A stretch of 64,000 bases of DNA. Source: Blastococcus sp. TBT05-19 (GTDB lineage Bacteria > Actinomycetota > Actinomycetes > Mycobacteriales > Geodermatophilaceae). The notes below the pieces were generated by a model, which was given only the letters and a program-made list of their open reading frames with translations, was not told the origin of the DNA and ran no database searches. The translations under genes were made by a program, and so were the position numbers. This document shows positions 52,761-61,500 of this stretch, one piece after another. Position 1 is the stretch's first letter. Every line of letters starts with the position of its first letter. The stretch covers positions 372,001 through 436,000 of the forward strand of contig NZ_QOHI01000001.1 in the NCBI RefSeq assembly GCF_003319095.1. Reading direction: 5' to 3'.

Positions 52761-53561
52761 GTGTCCGAGTCCCCCGCCGCCGCCAGGCCCGCATCCGCCG
52801 TGGACTCCCCGCTGACCGCCGCGGTCGAGCCGGCCCGCGAGGCCGCCGTCGAGACGGCCGGCGACGCCACCCTCGTGGGCGAGCACCTCGGCGCCGCGCC
52901 GGAGCCCACCGCCGGTCCCGAGCTGGGCGAGGTGGTCACCCACACGTTCGCCAGCACGCTGCCCGGCTACGTCGGCTGGCACTGGGCGGTCACCCTCGCC
53001 CGCGTTCCCGGCGCCGACCGGATCACCGTCGACGAGGTGGTCCTACTACCCGGTGACCAGGCGATCCTGGCGCCGGCCTGGGTGCCGTGGCACGAGCGGC
53101 TGCGCCCCGGCGACCTGTCGGTCGGCGACGTGCTGCCCTCCACCGAGGACGACATCCGGCTGGCTCCCGCCTACACGGTGGACGACGACTCGGCCGAGGA
53201 CCCCGAGGGGCGGGTCGTCGCCTCGGAGCTCGGCCTGGGCCGTGAGCGCGTGATGTCCCGCGACGGCCGGTCCGACGTCGTCGGCCGCTGGACGGCGGGG
53301 GAGTTCGGACCGTCCGCGCCCATGGCGCGGCAGGCGCCCGGCCCGTGCGCGACCTGCGGCTTCTACCTCCCGCTGGCGGGGTCGCTGCGTCAGGTGCTGG
53401 GGGCGTGCGGCAACGCGTACGCACCCGCCGACGGCCGCGTGGTCACCGCCGACTACGGCTGCGGCGCGCACAGCCAGGCGACGCTGGTCCCCACCGACGA
53501 CACCGAGGTGGTCAACTCCGCGCGCTACGACACCTCGGACTTCGACGTCCTCACCGACTGA
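52761..53561 (+). CDS. DUF3027 protein
   Basis: 266 residues. The core VGWHWAVTLARVPGADRITVDEVVLLPG and APAWVPWHERLRPGDLSVGD match DUF3027. A putative zinc site follows: CATCGFY with GACGNAYAP and GCGAHSQ (Cys/Cys, Cys, Cys/His). Conserved in actinobacteria near the same MFS genes; function unknown. GTG 52761. Convergent with the HNH gene 13 bases away. Confidence 0.9.
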   Translation: MSESPAAARPASAVDSPLTAAVEPAREAAVETAGDATLVGEHLGAAPEPTAGPELGEVVTHTFASTLPGYVGWHWAVTLARVPGADRITVDEVVLLPGDQAILAPAWVPWHERLRPGDLSVGDVLPSTEDDIRLAPAYTVDDDSAEDPEGRVVASELGLGRERVMSRDGRSDVVGRWTAGEFGPSAPMARQAPGPCATCGFYLPLAGSLRQVLGACGNAYAPADGRVVTADYGCGAHSQATLVPTDDTEVVNSARYDTSDFDVLTD

Positions 53562-53574
53562 CCGCGCCCCCGCG

Positions 53575-54819
53575 TCAGCCGGCGCGGGTGGTCACCGGTC
53601 CGGCGGTGATGCGGGGCAGCACGAGGATCTCTGATCCGTCCGGTCGCCAGGTGTGCCATCGGCCGTCGGGTGTTCGCTCGATCCGGAACCCGTGGTGCAC
53701 CTTCGTGTGGTGGCGTTCGCAGAGCAGCGCCGCGTTGTCGAGGCAGGTCTCGCCGCCGTCTGCCCAGTGGATGACGTGGTGGACGTCGCACCAGTGGGCG
53801 GGGGCATCGCAGCCGGCGAAGATGCAGTGCCCGTCGCGGACCTCGACCGCCCGGCGCAGGTGGTGGGTGAACAGCCGGTGGGAGCGCCCCAGTTCCAGCG
53901 GTTGACCTTCCGGACCGACGACGATGCGGGTGACGGTGCCGTCGCAGGACAACCACCGGGCGCGGGCCGCGGAGATGGTGGCGCCGAAGCCGAGCTTCGC
54001 GGCACCGGGGCCGGTCTCGGGGTTGATCAGGTCCTCGATGGGGACGGTCACGATCACGTGCGGCTTCTGGCTGCGCAGGACCGGCAGGGTGCCTGCGGCG
54101 AGCTGGTTGTCGCAGAGCTGGACGAGGGCGTCGGCCTGCTGCTGGGCGCGGGTACGGGTGTCACCGGCCGGACGAGAGGCCTGGACGATCGACTCCAGCG
54201 CCGCCTGGAACTTCTCCCCACCGACCGCATCGAGATCTCCGCGGAAGGACAGGCTGCCGTCGGAGTGCTTCGACAGCGTGAGCGAGCGCCGGTCGGTCGG
54301 GTCGGGCTCGGACCCGTCGGGGTCGAGGCGGTCCAGGTAGTGGGCGACGGCCTTGCGCAGTTCGGGGTGGAACCGGGTGCGGGCGACGTCGGTGAGGAGC
54401 TGGTCGATCTCGGCGAGGTCCACGCCCTGGTCCTGGGCGGCTGCCACGTTCTCCGGTGCCGCCACCGGCGCGATGGCGGCGACCGCTTCGGCACCGATCG
54501 CCCCTGAGGCAAATGCCGACGCCATCGCCGGCAGCGCTTCCAGCGTCCGCCCCGTGGTGACCAGCGTGTTCGCCGCTGACGCCGAGAACCGGGTGTGCCC
54601 GCGTAGCCACGCCTTCATCGAGGCCTTGCCATCGACCTCGGCCGCCCCGGCCAGCTCGCACTGCCGCGTCGTCCTCGCCAGTTCGGCCGCCAATCGGTTC
54701 GCCGCGACGATCAGCTGCGCCTCCCGCTCCAACAACTGCGGCCCGAACATGCCCTCCAGCCGCTCGGCGGACAGCTCGTCGAGAGCCGCCTCAAGAGCCG
54801 CTGGGCTGGTCGAACACAT
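53575..54819 (-). CDS. DUF222-HNH endonuclease (13E12-repeat family)
   Basis: 414 residues. DUF222 domain (about 20-300) with LARTTRQCELAGAAEVDG, and a C-terminal HNH nuclease with CIFAGCDAPAHWCDVHHVIHW and LCERHHTKVHHG (metal-binding Cys and His). Multi-copy family in actinobacterial genomes, thought to be mobile-like, though no terminal repeats were found here. Its codons include a few more A and T than neighbours. ATG start. It sits within a block otherwise resembling conserved core. Confidence 0.9.
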   Translation of the reverse strand: MCSTSPAALEAALDELSAERLEGMFGPQLLEREAQLIVAANRLAAELARTTRQCELAGAAEVDGKASMKAWLRGHTRFSASAANTLVTTGRTLEALPAMASAFASGAIGAEAVAAIAPVAAPENVAAAQDQGVDLAEIDQLLTDVARTRFHPELRKAVAHYLDRLDPDGSEPDPTDRRSLTLSKHSDGSLSFRGDLDAVGGEKFQAALESIVQASRPAGDTRTRAQQQADALVQLCDNQLAAGTLPVLRSQKPHVIVTVPIEDLINPETGPGAAKLGFGATISAARARWLSCDGTVTRIVVGPEGQPLELGRSHRLFTHHLRRAVEVRDGHCIFAGCDAPAHWCDVHHVIHWADGGETCLDNAALLCERHHTKVHHGFRIERTPDGRWHTWRPDGSEILVLPRITAGPVTTRAG

Positions 54820-54921
54820 GTACGAATCTTAGCCGACTATCACCGGATCGGCAGCATGAATCCCCAGCTCAGAGGCTTGCCCACAGATGTTCCGGGAGCC
54901 GTTGCGCAGCCCCCGGCCGCA

Positions 54922-55155
54922 TCACGTCCGGTCGCGGGAGCGCGAGCGCGACTGGCCCTGCAGCCGCATGATCCACAGGCCCAGCAGGGCGAGCACCAGC
55001 GCGGCGACGCAGGTCCAGGTCCACATGCGGTCCACCCGGTCGCCCAGGAACAGCAGGACGACCAGCGCCACCGCCCACACCGCCATCCCGGCGAGGACGA
55101 CACGGGCGGTGTCGACCTGCAGCGGGGGTGGGGCCTGCTTCCAGGGACCGGGCAC
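54922..55155 (-). CDS. DUF2530 membrane protein
   Basis: 77 residues. PPPLQVDTARVVLAGMAVWA, then LFLGDRVDRMWTWTCVAALVLALLGLWIM: two helices, the DUF2530 pattern. Unknown role; conserved in actinobacteria. ATG start. Divergent from the NCS2 permease gene. Confidence 0.82.
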   Translation of the reverse strand: MPGPWKQAPPPLQVDTARVVLAGMAVWAVALVVLLFLGDRVDRMWTWTCVAALVLALLGLWIMRLQGQSRSRSRDRT

Positions 55156-55165
55156 AGGGGAACCC

Positions 55166-55171
55166 TAGATT
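55166..55171 (+). promoter_or_regulatory. Putative -10 of the NCS2 permease gene
   Basis: TAGATT, giving a leader of about 85 bases to ATG 55262. No -35 clear and no riboswitch recognised in the leader. Confidence 0.4.
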
Positions 55172-55261
55172 GCGGGTGGGTCACAGGCGGACCTGACCGC
55201 CCGCGGCGTGTGGAAGGCTGTCGCCGCTCGTTGGTCGTCCGCACCGCCCCGGAGAGTCCGC

Positions 55262-56824
55262 ATGCCCCAGAAGTCCAGCAACCCCGGCGGTGCCGGCGCC
55301 TCGAGCGCCCCCGTCGCCGACGGCGGCACCCCGGCCGACGTGTCGGCCGGCGTCGCCACCCCGCGCCGCAGCGAGGGGCCGCGGACCAAGCCGAAGAACG
55401 GGCTGGACCGGTACTTCGAGATCAGCGCCCGTCGCTCGACGATGAGCCGCGAGCTCCGCGGCGGGGTCACGACCTTCTTCACGATGGCCTACATCGTGGT
55501 GCTCAACCCGATCATCCTGACCAGCATCGCGGGCCCCGACGGCACGCCGGGTGCCGACGTCGAGGGCACGGTGCTCCCGTTCGGCTCCATCGCCGCGGTG
55601 ACGGCCCTGCTCGCCGGCCTGCTGACGATCCTCATGGGCGTGGTCGGCCGCTACCCGTTCGCGCTCGCCACCGGCCTGGGCATCAACGCGCTGGTCGCCG
55701 TCTTCGCCGCCACGCAGCTGTCCTGGCCCGAGGTCATGGGCCTCGTCGTCCTCGAGGGCCTGCTGATCACCGTCCTGGTGCTCACCGGCTTCCGCAGGGC
55801 CGTGTTCGAGGCGATCCCGGCCCAGCTGAAGACGGCGATCGCCGTCGGCATCGGCTTCTTCCTCGCCATCATCGGGCTGGCCGACGCGGGCGTCATCCGG
55901 CCCGGCAACCCGCTGATCAGCTTCGGCGTCGGGGGCCAGCTGGCCGGCTGGCCGATGCTCGTCTTCGTCATCGGCCTGCTGCTCAGCAGCCTGCTGGTCG
56001 TCCGCAAGGTCAAGGGCGCCCTGCTCATCGGCATCGTGGCGACGACGGTGGTGGCGATCATCGTCGAGGCGATCGCGGAGGTCGGTCCCCGCTTCGGTCC
56101 CGACGGCGAGAACGAGCGCGGCTGGGCGCTGCAGGTGCCCGCTCTGCCCGACGACGTCGTCGGCAGCCCGGACTTCTCGCTGCTGGGCAACTTCTCGCTC
56201 TTCGGCGGCTTCGAGCGGATCGGCATCGTCGCCGCCCTGCTCATCGTCTTCTCGATCATGATCGCCGACTTCTTCGACACCGTCGGCACGGTGACCGCCG
56301 TCGGCGCCGAGGGCGGCATGCTCGACGAGAAGCGCAACCTGCCGAAGTCCCAGCCGGTCCTGCTGGTCGACTCGCTGGCCGCGGCCGCGGGTGGCGCGGG
56401 CAGCATCTCGTCGAACACGACCTACATCGAGAGCACCGCCGGGGTGGCCGACGGCGCCCGCACCGGGCTGGCCAGCGTCGTCACCGGCCTGCTGTTCCTG
56501 GTCGCGGTGTTCTTCACCCCGCTGGTCGCCGTCGTCCCCTCCGAGGCGGCCGCTCCTGCGCTGGTCATCGTCGGCGCGCTGATGATCAGCCAGATCAGGC
56601 ACCTCGCCTGGGACGACATGTCGCTGGTCATCCCGGCCTTCCTGACCATCGCCCTCATGCCGTTCACGTACTCGATCACCAACGGCATCGGCGCCGGTGT
56701 CGTCAGCTTCGTGCTGCTGCGCGTGGCGGTCGGACGGCGCCGCGAGATCCACCCGCTGATGTGGGTCGTGGCCGTGATGTTCCTGGTGTACTTCGCGCTG
56801 GAGCCGCTGCAGCAGCTCTTCTGA
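55262..56824 (+). CDS. NCS2 family nucleobase permease (AzgA/PbuG-like)
   Basis: 520 residues, twelve to fourteen helices. GLDRYFEISARRSTMSRELRGGVTTFFTMAYIVVLNPIIL at the start (split in the text for length) is typical of the AzgA group, as are FALATGLGINALVAVF, FFDTVGTVTAVG and GSISSNTTYIESTAGVADGARTGL. It likely imports hypoxanthine, guanine or adenine with protons. ATG with GGAGAG upstream. A marR-type gene follows 21 to 27 bases downstream. Confidence 0.9.
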   Translation: MPQKSSNPGGAGASSAPVADGGTPADVSAGVATPRRSEGPRTKPKNGLDRYFEISARRSTMSRELRGGVTTFFTMAYIVVLNPIILTSIAGPDGTPGADVEGTVLPFGSIAAVTALLAGLLTILMGVVGRYPFALATGLGINALVAVFAATQLSWPEVMGLVVLEGLLITVLVLTGFRRAVFEAIPAQLKTAIAVGIGFFLAIIGLADAGVIRPGNPLISFGVGGQLAGWPMLVFVIGLLLSSLLVVRKVKGALLIGIVATTVVAIIVEAIAEVGPRFGPDGENERGWALQVPALPDDVVGSPDFSLLGNFSLFGGFERIGIVAALLIVFSIMIADFFDTVGTVTAVGAEGGMLDEKRNLPKSQPVLLVDSLAAAAGGAGSISSNTTYIESTAGVADGARTGLASVVTGLLFLVAVFFTPLVAVVPSEAAAPALVIVGALMISQIRHLAWDDMSLVIPAFLTIALMPFTYSITNGIGAGVVSFVLLRVAVGRRREIHPLMWVVAVMFLVYFALEPLQQLF

Positions 56825-56838
56825 CCCGACTACTGAGT

Positions 56839-56844
56839 TAGGCT
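56839..56844 (+). promoter_or_regulatory. -10 of marR gene inside a TTAGGCTAA palindrome
   Basis: TAGGCT ends 7 bases before GTG 56852. The palindrome TTAG-G-CTAA (56838-56846) surrounds it and could be the operator half-site of the regulator itself. Confidence 0.5.
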
Positions 56845-56851
56845 AATGATC

Positions 56852-57289
56852 GTGGGCCGCACGACGCTCGACACGGCCGCGCTCTCGCACGAGCTGCGGC
56901 TGGCCGTCATGCGGTTCTCCCGGCGGCTGCGCAACCAGCGGGTGGACACCTCGGTCACGCTCACCCACCTCGCGGCGCTGTCGACGCTCAAGCGGCACGG
57001 GCCGATGAGCCCGGGGGAGCTGGCGGCCCACGAGCGTGTGCAGCCGCCGTCGATGACCCGGGTCGTGGTCGCGCTGGAGAGCAAGGGCCTGGTCACGCGC
57101 ACCCCGCACCCGACCGACGGTCGGCAGGTCGTCATCGAGCTGACGCCCGCGGCCGAGGAGATGCTCTCGGCCGAGGCGCGGGCGCGCGAGGCGTGGCTGG
57201 CCGGCCGGCTGCAGGAGCTCACCGCGGAGGAGCGCACCGTGCTGCGCGAGGCCGCCGAGATCATGGACAAGCTGGCCAGTGGTGGGTGA
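56852..57289 (+). CDS. MarR-family transcriptional regulator
   Basis: 145 residues. Winged helix: LTHLAALSTLKRHGPMSPGELAAHERVQPPSMTRVVVALES (in segments LAALSTLKRHGPMSPGEL and VQPPSMTRVVVALES), then GLVTRTPHPTDGRQVVIELT, the wing. Dimerising helices at both ends. GTG 56852 fits a leaderless start; ATG 56846 would add two residues. Its stop overlaps the MFS start (GTGA). It probably controls that exporter. Similar to the mycobacterial Rv0880 type. Confidence 0.93.
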   Translation: MGRTTLDTAALSHELRLAVMRFSRRLRNQRVDTSVTLTHLAALSTLKRHGPMSPGELAAHERVQPPSMTRVVVALESKGLVTRTPHPTDGRQVVIELTPAAEEMLSAEARAREAWLAGRLQELTAEERTVLREAAEIMDKLASGG

Positions 57290-58665
57290 CCTGCACGAGC
57301 ACTGACCAGCAGACGGCGTCCGGGAACGGCATGTTCCGGGCGCTCCGGGTGCGCAACTACCGCCGCTACGCCTCCGCCAACCTGCTCAGCCTGACCGGCA
57401 CCTGGATGCAGCGCATCGGCCAGGACTGGCTGGTCCTGCAGCTGTCCGACGACAGCGGCATCGCCCTCGGCCTGATCACGGCGCTGCAGTTCGGCCCCTC
57501 GCTGCTCCTCAGCATGTACGGCGGCGTGCTGGCCGATCGCTATCCCAAGCGCCGCCTGCTGCTGATCACCCAGGTGCTGATGGGGCTCCTCTCGCTGGTC
57601 CTGGGCATCCTGGTGGCCACCGGAGCGGTCGCCCTCTGGCACGTGTTCGTGCTGGCCGGGAGCCTGGGCGCGGTCTCCGCCGTCGACGCGCCCGTGCGCC
57701 AGGCGTTCGTCTCGGAGATGGTCGGCCCGGCGCTGCTCGCCAACGCCGTGAGCCTGAACTCGACCATCTTCAACGGGGCGCGGCTGATCGGTCCCTCGCT
57801 CGCGGGCCTGCTGATCGCGGCGGCCGGCGGTGACACCGCACCGGCGTTCTTCCTCAACGCGGTGAGCTTCGCCTTCACGATCACCGCCCTGGCCGGGATG
57901 CGCGCCGACGAGCTGGAGCCGAGCAAGCCGGTCGCGCGCGGGCGCGGGCAGCTGCGGGAGGGGCTGGCCTACACCTGGGCCCACCCGGATCTGGTGCTCG
58001 CGATGACCCTGGCCTTCGTGATCGGCACCTTCGGCTTCAACTACCAGGTCACCATCGCGCTGATGGCCCGCGAGACCTTCGACCTGGGCGCCGAGGCGTT
58101 CGGGCTGCTCTCCACGGCCTTCGCCGTCGGCTCGCTGTCCGGAGCGCTGCTCTCCACCCGGCGCAGCGTCCGGCCGCGGCAGCGCTTCCTGGTCGGCTCC
58201 GCGGTGGTGTTCGGGCTGCTGACCGTCGTCTCCGGGCTGATGCCCACCTACCTGAGCTTCGCCCTGCTGCTGGTGCCGACCGGCGCGGCCGCGCTCGTGT
58301 TCAGCGTGGCCAACAACAGCTTCGTGCAGCTCGGCGTCGACCCGCAGATGCGCGGCCGGGTGATGGCGCTCTACTTCATGTGCTTCATGGGCGGCACCCC
58401 GGTCGGGGCCCCGCTCGTGGGGTGGATCTCCGAGCACCTCGGTGCGCCGTGGGGGCTGATCCTCGGCGGGGCGGTCTGCGTCGTCGCCGGGCTCGGTGCG
58501 GCCGCGTTCCTCGCCCGGCACCGCCCCGTCGCGCTGCGGCTGCAGCGCTCACCGCTGCGCGTCCGGCTGCGGGTGGGTGCCCGCCGGGACGTGGTGCCGG
58601 CACCGGAGCTGCGCGCGGCGCAGGAGCAGATCGCCGGGAAGGCGCCGGGCCAGCAGTCGGTCTGA
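57286..58665 (+). CDS. MFS transporter (MFS_3/EntS-like exporter)
   Basis: 459 residues, twelve helices. MFRALRVRNYRRYASANLLSLTGTWMQRIGQDWLVL in the first part, with GGVLADRYPKRR as loop 2-3 motif and QMRGRVMALYFMCFMGGTPVGA later, is the MFS_3 pattern of EntS and macrolide exporters. Substrate unknown. GTG start in the marR stop; the first 15 residues are polar. With marR it forms a likely regulated efflux unit. Confidence 0.9.
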   Translation: MTCTSTDQQTASGNGMFRALRVRNYRRYASANLLSLTGTWMQRIGQDWLVLQLSDDSGIALGLITALQFGPSLLLSMYGGVLADRYPKRRLLLITQVLMGLLSLVLGILVATGAVALWHVFVLAGSLGAVSAVDAPVRQAFVSEMVGPALLANAVSLNSTIFNGARLIGPSLAGLLIAAAGGDTAPAFFLNAVSFAFTITALAGMRADELEPSKPVARGRGQLREGLAYTWAHPDLVLAMTLAFVIGTFGFNYQVTIALMARETFDLGAEAFGLLSTAFAVGSLSGALLSTRRSVRPRQRFLVGSAVVFGLLTVVSGLMPTYLSFALLLVPTGAAALVFSVANNSFVQLGVDPQMRGRVMALYFMCFMGGTPVGAPLVGWISEHLGAPWGLILGGAVCVVAGLGAAAFLARHRPVALRLQRSPLRVRLRVGARRDVVPAPELRAAQEQIAGKAPGQQSV

Positions 58666-58716
58666 GCCGCGGGTACCGTCGCCTCCGCCGGTTCCCACAC
58701 CCGCCCAGGGGGCGCC

Positions 58717-59103
58717 ATGGCCACCGCGCTGGTCGAGCTCGGAGCGCTGCTGGCCGCCTTCGCCGGCATCGTGGCCGGGGCGGGGCCTGCCGCCCGCCGG
58801 CTGTCCGCGTGGTCGGCCCGCCGCCGCGCCGTGCGGCACCCCGTGCCCACCAGCCGCCCGCTCGAGGACGTCGCCGCCGACCTGCGCCGGCTCGGGCGCT
58901 CGGTGGCGTTCGCCCCCGCCGGGGCACCGATGGCCCGGCGCCGCGCGGTGCAGGCGGCCTACGACGACGTGCTGATCGAGGCCGCCGCGATCCTCGGCGT
59001 GCCCACCCGGCTCGCGGTCGTACCCGAGGGGCGCCCCCGCGACGTCGAGCGGCTCCGGGTGGTCGCCGCCCTGCGCGCCGCCGGGCTCCAGGTGCCGGCC
59101 TGA
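58717..59103 (+). CDS. Conserved hypothetical protein with one N-terminal helix
   Basis: 128 residues: VELGALLAAFAGIVAGAG as membrane helix, then RPLEDVAADLRRLGRSVAFAP and RRRAVQAAYDDVLIEAAAILGVP, a motif seen in actinobacterial hypothetical proteins. ATG with GGGGGG upstream. Its stop overlaps the thpR start (CTGA). No function known; coupling to thpR is a weak hint of a related role. Confidence 0.75.
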   Translation: MATALVELGALLAAFAGIVAGAGPAARRLSAWSARRRAVRHPVPTSRPLEDVAADLRRLGRSVAFAPAGAPMARRRAVQAAYDDVLIEAAAILGVPTRLAVVPEGRPRDVERLRVVAALRAAGLQVPA

Positions 59104-59657
59104 GCACCCGCCGGCTGTTCTTCGCGGTCGTCCCGCCCGAGGAGGCGCGGCAGCACCTGGGCGAGGCGCTGACCCCGCTGCGCGACCTGCCCGGCGCTCC
59201 GCGGTGGGGCAGGCGGGAGCGCTGGCACCTGACGCTGCTCTTCCTCGCCGAGGTGCCCGAGGAGCTCGTGCCCGAGCTGGTCGCCGCGGCCGGACCGGCC
59301 GTGTCCGCGGCACCGCCGATGGTCCTGCGGCTGGCCGGCAGCGGGCGGTTCGGCTCGGCCCGCCGCCCCCAGGTCGCCTGGGCCGGCATCGACGGCGACG
59401 TCGCCCCGCTGGACGAGCTGGCCGGCCGGCTGGCCCGGGCCGCGCGGGAGTTCGGGCTGCCGGGGGAGAACCGTGCCTTCCAGCCGCACCTGACCCTCGG
59501 CCGCTGGAAGCCCGGGCGCCCCGCCGACGCCACGCTGACCGACCGGCTCGCCGGCTACCGCGGACCCGCGTGGCCGGTGACGGAGGTGCAGCTGCTGGAG
59601 AGCCGGCTGGGCGGCAGGGCCCCCTACGAGGTCGTGACCTCCTGGCCCGTCACCTAG
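59100..59657 (+). CDS. thpR: RNA 2',3'-cyclic phosphodiesterase (2H family)
   Basis: 185 residues. Two HxT motifs of the 2H phosphoesterases: HLTLLFL (about 41-47) and HLTLGRW (about 130-136), with RRLFFAVVPPEE at the start. The family opens 2',3'-cyclic phosphates in RNA, and can also ligate tRNA halves in vitro. No ATG, GTG or TTG lies near the natural N-terminus; a CTG at 59100, overlapping the preceding stop, is the best start. The TAG stop begins the terminator hairpin. Confidence 0.88.
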   Translation: MSTRRLFFAVVPPEEARQHLGEALTPLRDLPGAPRWGRRERWHLTLLFLAEVPEELVPELVAAAGPAVSAAPPMVLRLAGSGRFGSARRPQVAWAGIDGDVAPLDELAGRLARAAREFGLPGENRAFQPHLTLGRWKPGRPADATLTDRLAGYRGPAWPVTEVQLLESRLGGRAPYEVVTSWPVT

Positions 59658-59680
59658 GGCCAAAATGGCCATCTTGGCCC
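59657..59680. terminator. Hairpin between thpR and the aldo/keto reductase gene
   Basis: GGGCCAA (59657-59663) pairs with TTGGCCC (59674-59680), 10-base loop, between convergent genes. Confidence 0.5.
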
Positions 59681-59681
59681 C

Positions 59682-60650
59682 TCACCAGGCGTACTCCACG
59701 GGTGCGGGCCGGTAGCCGGGGAAGATCTCGTCGAGCCGGGTCAGCGTGGCGTCGTCCAGCTCGATCTCCAGCGCCCGGAAGCCGCCCTCGAGCTGCTCCA
59801 TCGTGCGCGGCCCGACGATCGGCGCGGTCACGGCCGGCTGGTGCAGCAGCCAGGCCAGCCCGACGTCGGCCGGCGCGTGCCCGAGCTCCCGGCACAGCGC
59901 CTCCCAGGCCTCCAGCGCCGTCCGGTGCTGCTCCACCCGCTTCTGCTGCCGGTCCTCGGTGCGCCGGGTGCCCTCTCCCTTCTCCAGGACGCCGGCGAGC
60001 AGGCCGCCGGCCAGCGGGCTCCACGGCAGGATGCCGACGCCGGAGTGCTGCGCGGCGGGGAGCACCTCCAGCTCCACGTGCCGGGTGAGCAGGTTGTAGT
60101 GCGACTGCTCGCTGACCAGCCCGGTGAAGTTGCGCCGGGCGGCGACCGCGTTGCCCTCGACGATCTGCCAGGCGGCGTGGTTGGAGGACCCGACGTAGAG
60201 CACCTTGCCCTGGGCCACGAGCGTCTCGCAGGCCTGCCAGATCTCGTCCCACGGCGTCTCGAGGTCGACGTGGTGGAACTGGTACAGGTCGATCCAGTCG
60301 GTGCCCATGCGGCGCAGCGATCCCTCGCAGGCGCGGACGATGTTGCGGGCCGACAGGAAGGTGTCGTTGGGCCAGTCCGACATCCCGCCGTAGACCTTGG
60401 TGGCCAGCACGGTCTTGTCCCGGCGGTCGCCGCCCTGGGCGAACCAGCTGCCGAGGACCTCCTCGGTGCGCCCCTTGCCGGCGTCGAAGCCGTAGACGTT
60501 CGCCGTGTCGAAGAAGTTCACGCCGTCGGCCAGCGCCCGGTCCATGATCGCGTGCGAGTCGGCCTCCTCGGTCTTCCAGCCGAAGTTCATGGTCCCCAGG
60601 CAGAGCCGGGAGACGGTCAGGCCGCTGCTTCCGAGGTGCGTGTACTCCAT
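59682..60650 (-). CDS. Aldo/keto reductase
   Basis: 322 residues, a TIM-barrel NADPH oxidoreductase. GVNFFDTANVYG gives Asp and Tyr of the tetrad, KVYGGMSDWPN the Lys, and YQFHHVDLETPWDE the His. The C-terminal cofactor loop has IVGPRTMEQLEGG. Related to YhdN/Tas-type enzymes; substrate unknown. ATG 60650; an upstream ATG in frame is less likely. Divergent from the thioesterase-like gene with 28 bases between starts. Confidence 0.9.
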   Translation of the reverse strand: MEYTHLGSSGLTVSRLCLGTMNFGWKTEEADSHAIMDRALADGVNFFDTANVYGFDAGKGRTEEVLGSWFAQGGDRRDKTVLATKVYGGMSDWPNDTFLSARNIVRACEGSLRRMGTDWIDLYQFHHVDLETPWDEIWQACETLVAQGKVLYVGSSNHAAWQIVEGNAVAARRNFTGLVSEQSHYNLLTRHVELEVLPAAQHSGVGILPWSPLAGGLLAGVLEKGEGTRRTEDRQQKRVEQHRTALEAWEALCRELGHAPADVGLAWLLHQPAVTAPIVGPRTMEQLEGGFRALEIELDDATLTRLDEIFPGYRPAPVEYAW

Positions 60651-60678
60651 GGAATCCCACCCTGGCACCCTGTGCGCC

Positions 60679-61500
60679 GTGCCGCAGAACGATCAGCAGA
60701 GCGCCTTCGACCTCGCCACCGCCGTCCGCCGTGCCGAGGGGCCGGCGCTGCTGGCCGACCTCGACCCCACCTGGGACGTCGGCAACGGCATCCTCAACGG
60801 CGGTTACCTGCTCTCGGTGGCCGGACGCGCCGCGGTGCTGGAGAGCCCGCACGAGCACCCGGTCGCGATGTCGGCCAGCTACCTGCGCGCCGGTGCCGGC
60901 GGCCCCGCGACGCTCGAGGTGACGCCGGGCCCGGCCGGGCGCACCCTCGCGCACTCGCTGGTCACGCTCGCCGACGACGGCGGCCCGCTCATCACCGTGC
61001 AGGCGACGACGGCGACGCTCACCGACGCGGCGTCGGAGTACTCGGTGCCGATGCCCGAGGTGCCCGGCCCGGACGAGTGCCTCGACATGGCGGCCAACGC
61101 GCACCTCGCCGCGGTGCCGATCACGCTGCCCGGCATCACCCAGCACGTGCACAGCCGGCTCGACCCGGCGACGGCTATGTGGGCGCTCGGGCAGCCCTCG
61201 GAGGAGCCGGTGCTGCGCGCCTGGGTGCGGCTGGCCGACGGGCGCCCGGCGGACCCGGTGTCGCTGCTGCTGTTCGCCGACGTCCTGCCGCCGACCAGCT
61301 TCGCCACCGGCAAGATGGGCTGGGCGCCGACGGTGCAGCTGCAGGTGCTCGTGCGGGGGCTGCCCGCGCCGGGCTGGTGCCTGGTCGAGGCCCGGGCGAG
61401 CGAGATCGCCGGCGGCTGGACCGACGAGGACTACCGGATCTGGGACTCCACCGGCCGCCTGGTCGCGCAGAGCCGGCAGCTCGCCCGGACCGCCCGATGA
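60679..61500 (+). CDS. Thioesterase-family protein (double hotdog, TesB-like)
   Basis: 273 residues in two hotdog halves. First: DVGNGILNGGYLLSVAGRAA, AMSASYLRAGAGGPATLEV, TVQATTATL. Second: SRLDPATAMWALGQPSEEPVLRAWVRL, and LLLFADVLPPTSFATG, typical of acyl-CoA thioesterase-like proteins. Substrate unknown. GTG with CACCCT seven bases upstream. Its stop overlaps the APC permease start (ATGA). Confidence 0.82.
   Translation: MPQNDQQSAFDLATAVRRAEGPALLADLDPTWDVGNGILNGGYLLSVAGRAAVLESPHEHPVAMSASYLRAGAGGPATLEVTPGPAGRTLAHSLVTLADDGGPLITVQATTATLTDAASEYSVPMPEVPGPDECLDMAANAHLAAVPITLPGITQHVHSRLDPATAMWALGQPSEEPVLRAWVRLADGRPADPVSLLLFADVLPPTSFATGKMGWAPTVQLQVLVRGLPAPGWCLVEARASEIAGGWTDEDYRIWDSTGRLVAQSRQLARTAR

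Noticed and set aside
55172-55261. Purine riboswitch in front of the NCS2 permease
   Set aside because: The leader lacks the conserved purine-aptamer loops and shows no long closing stem.
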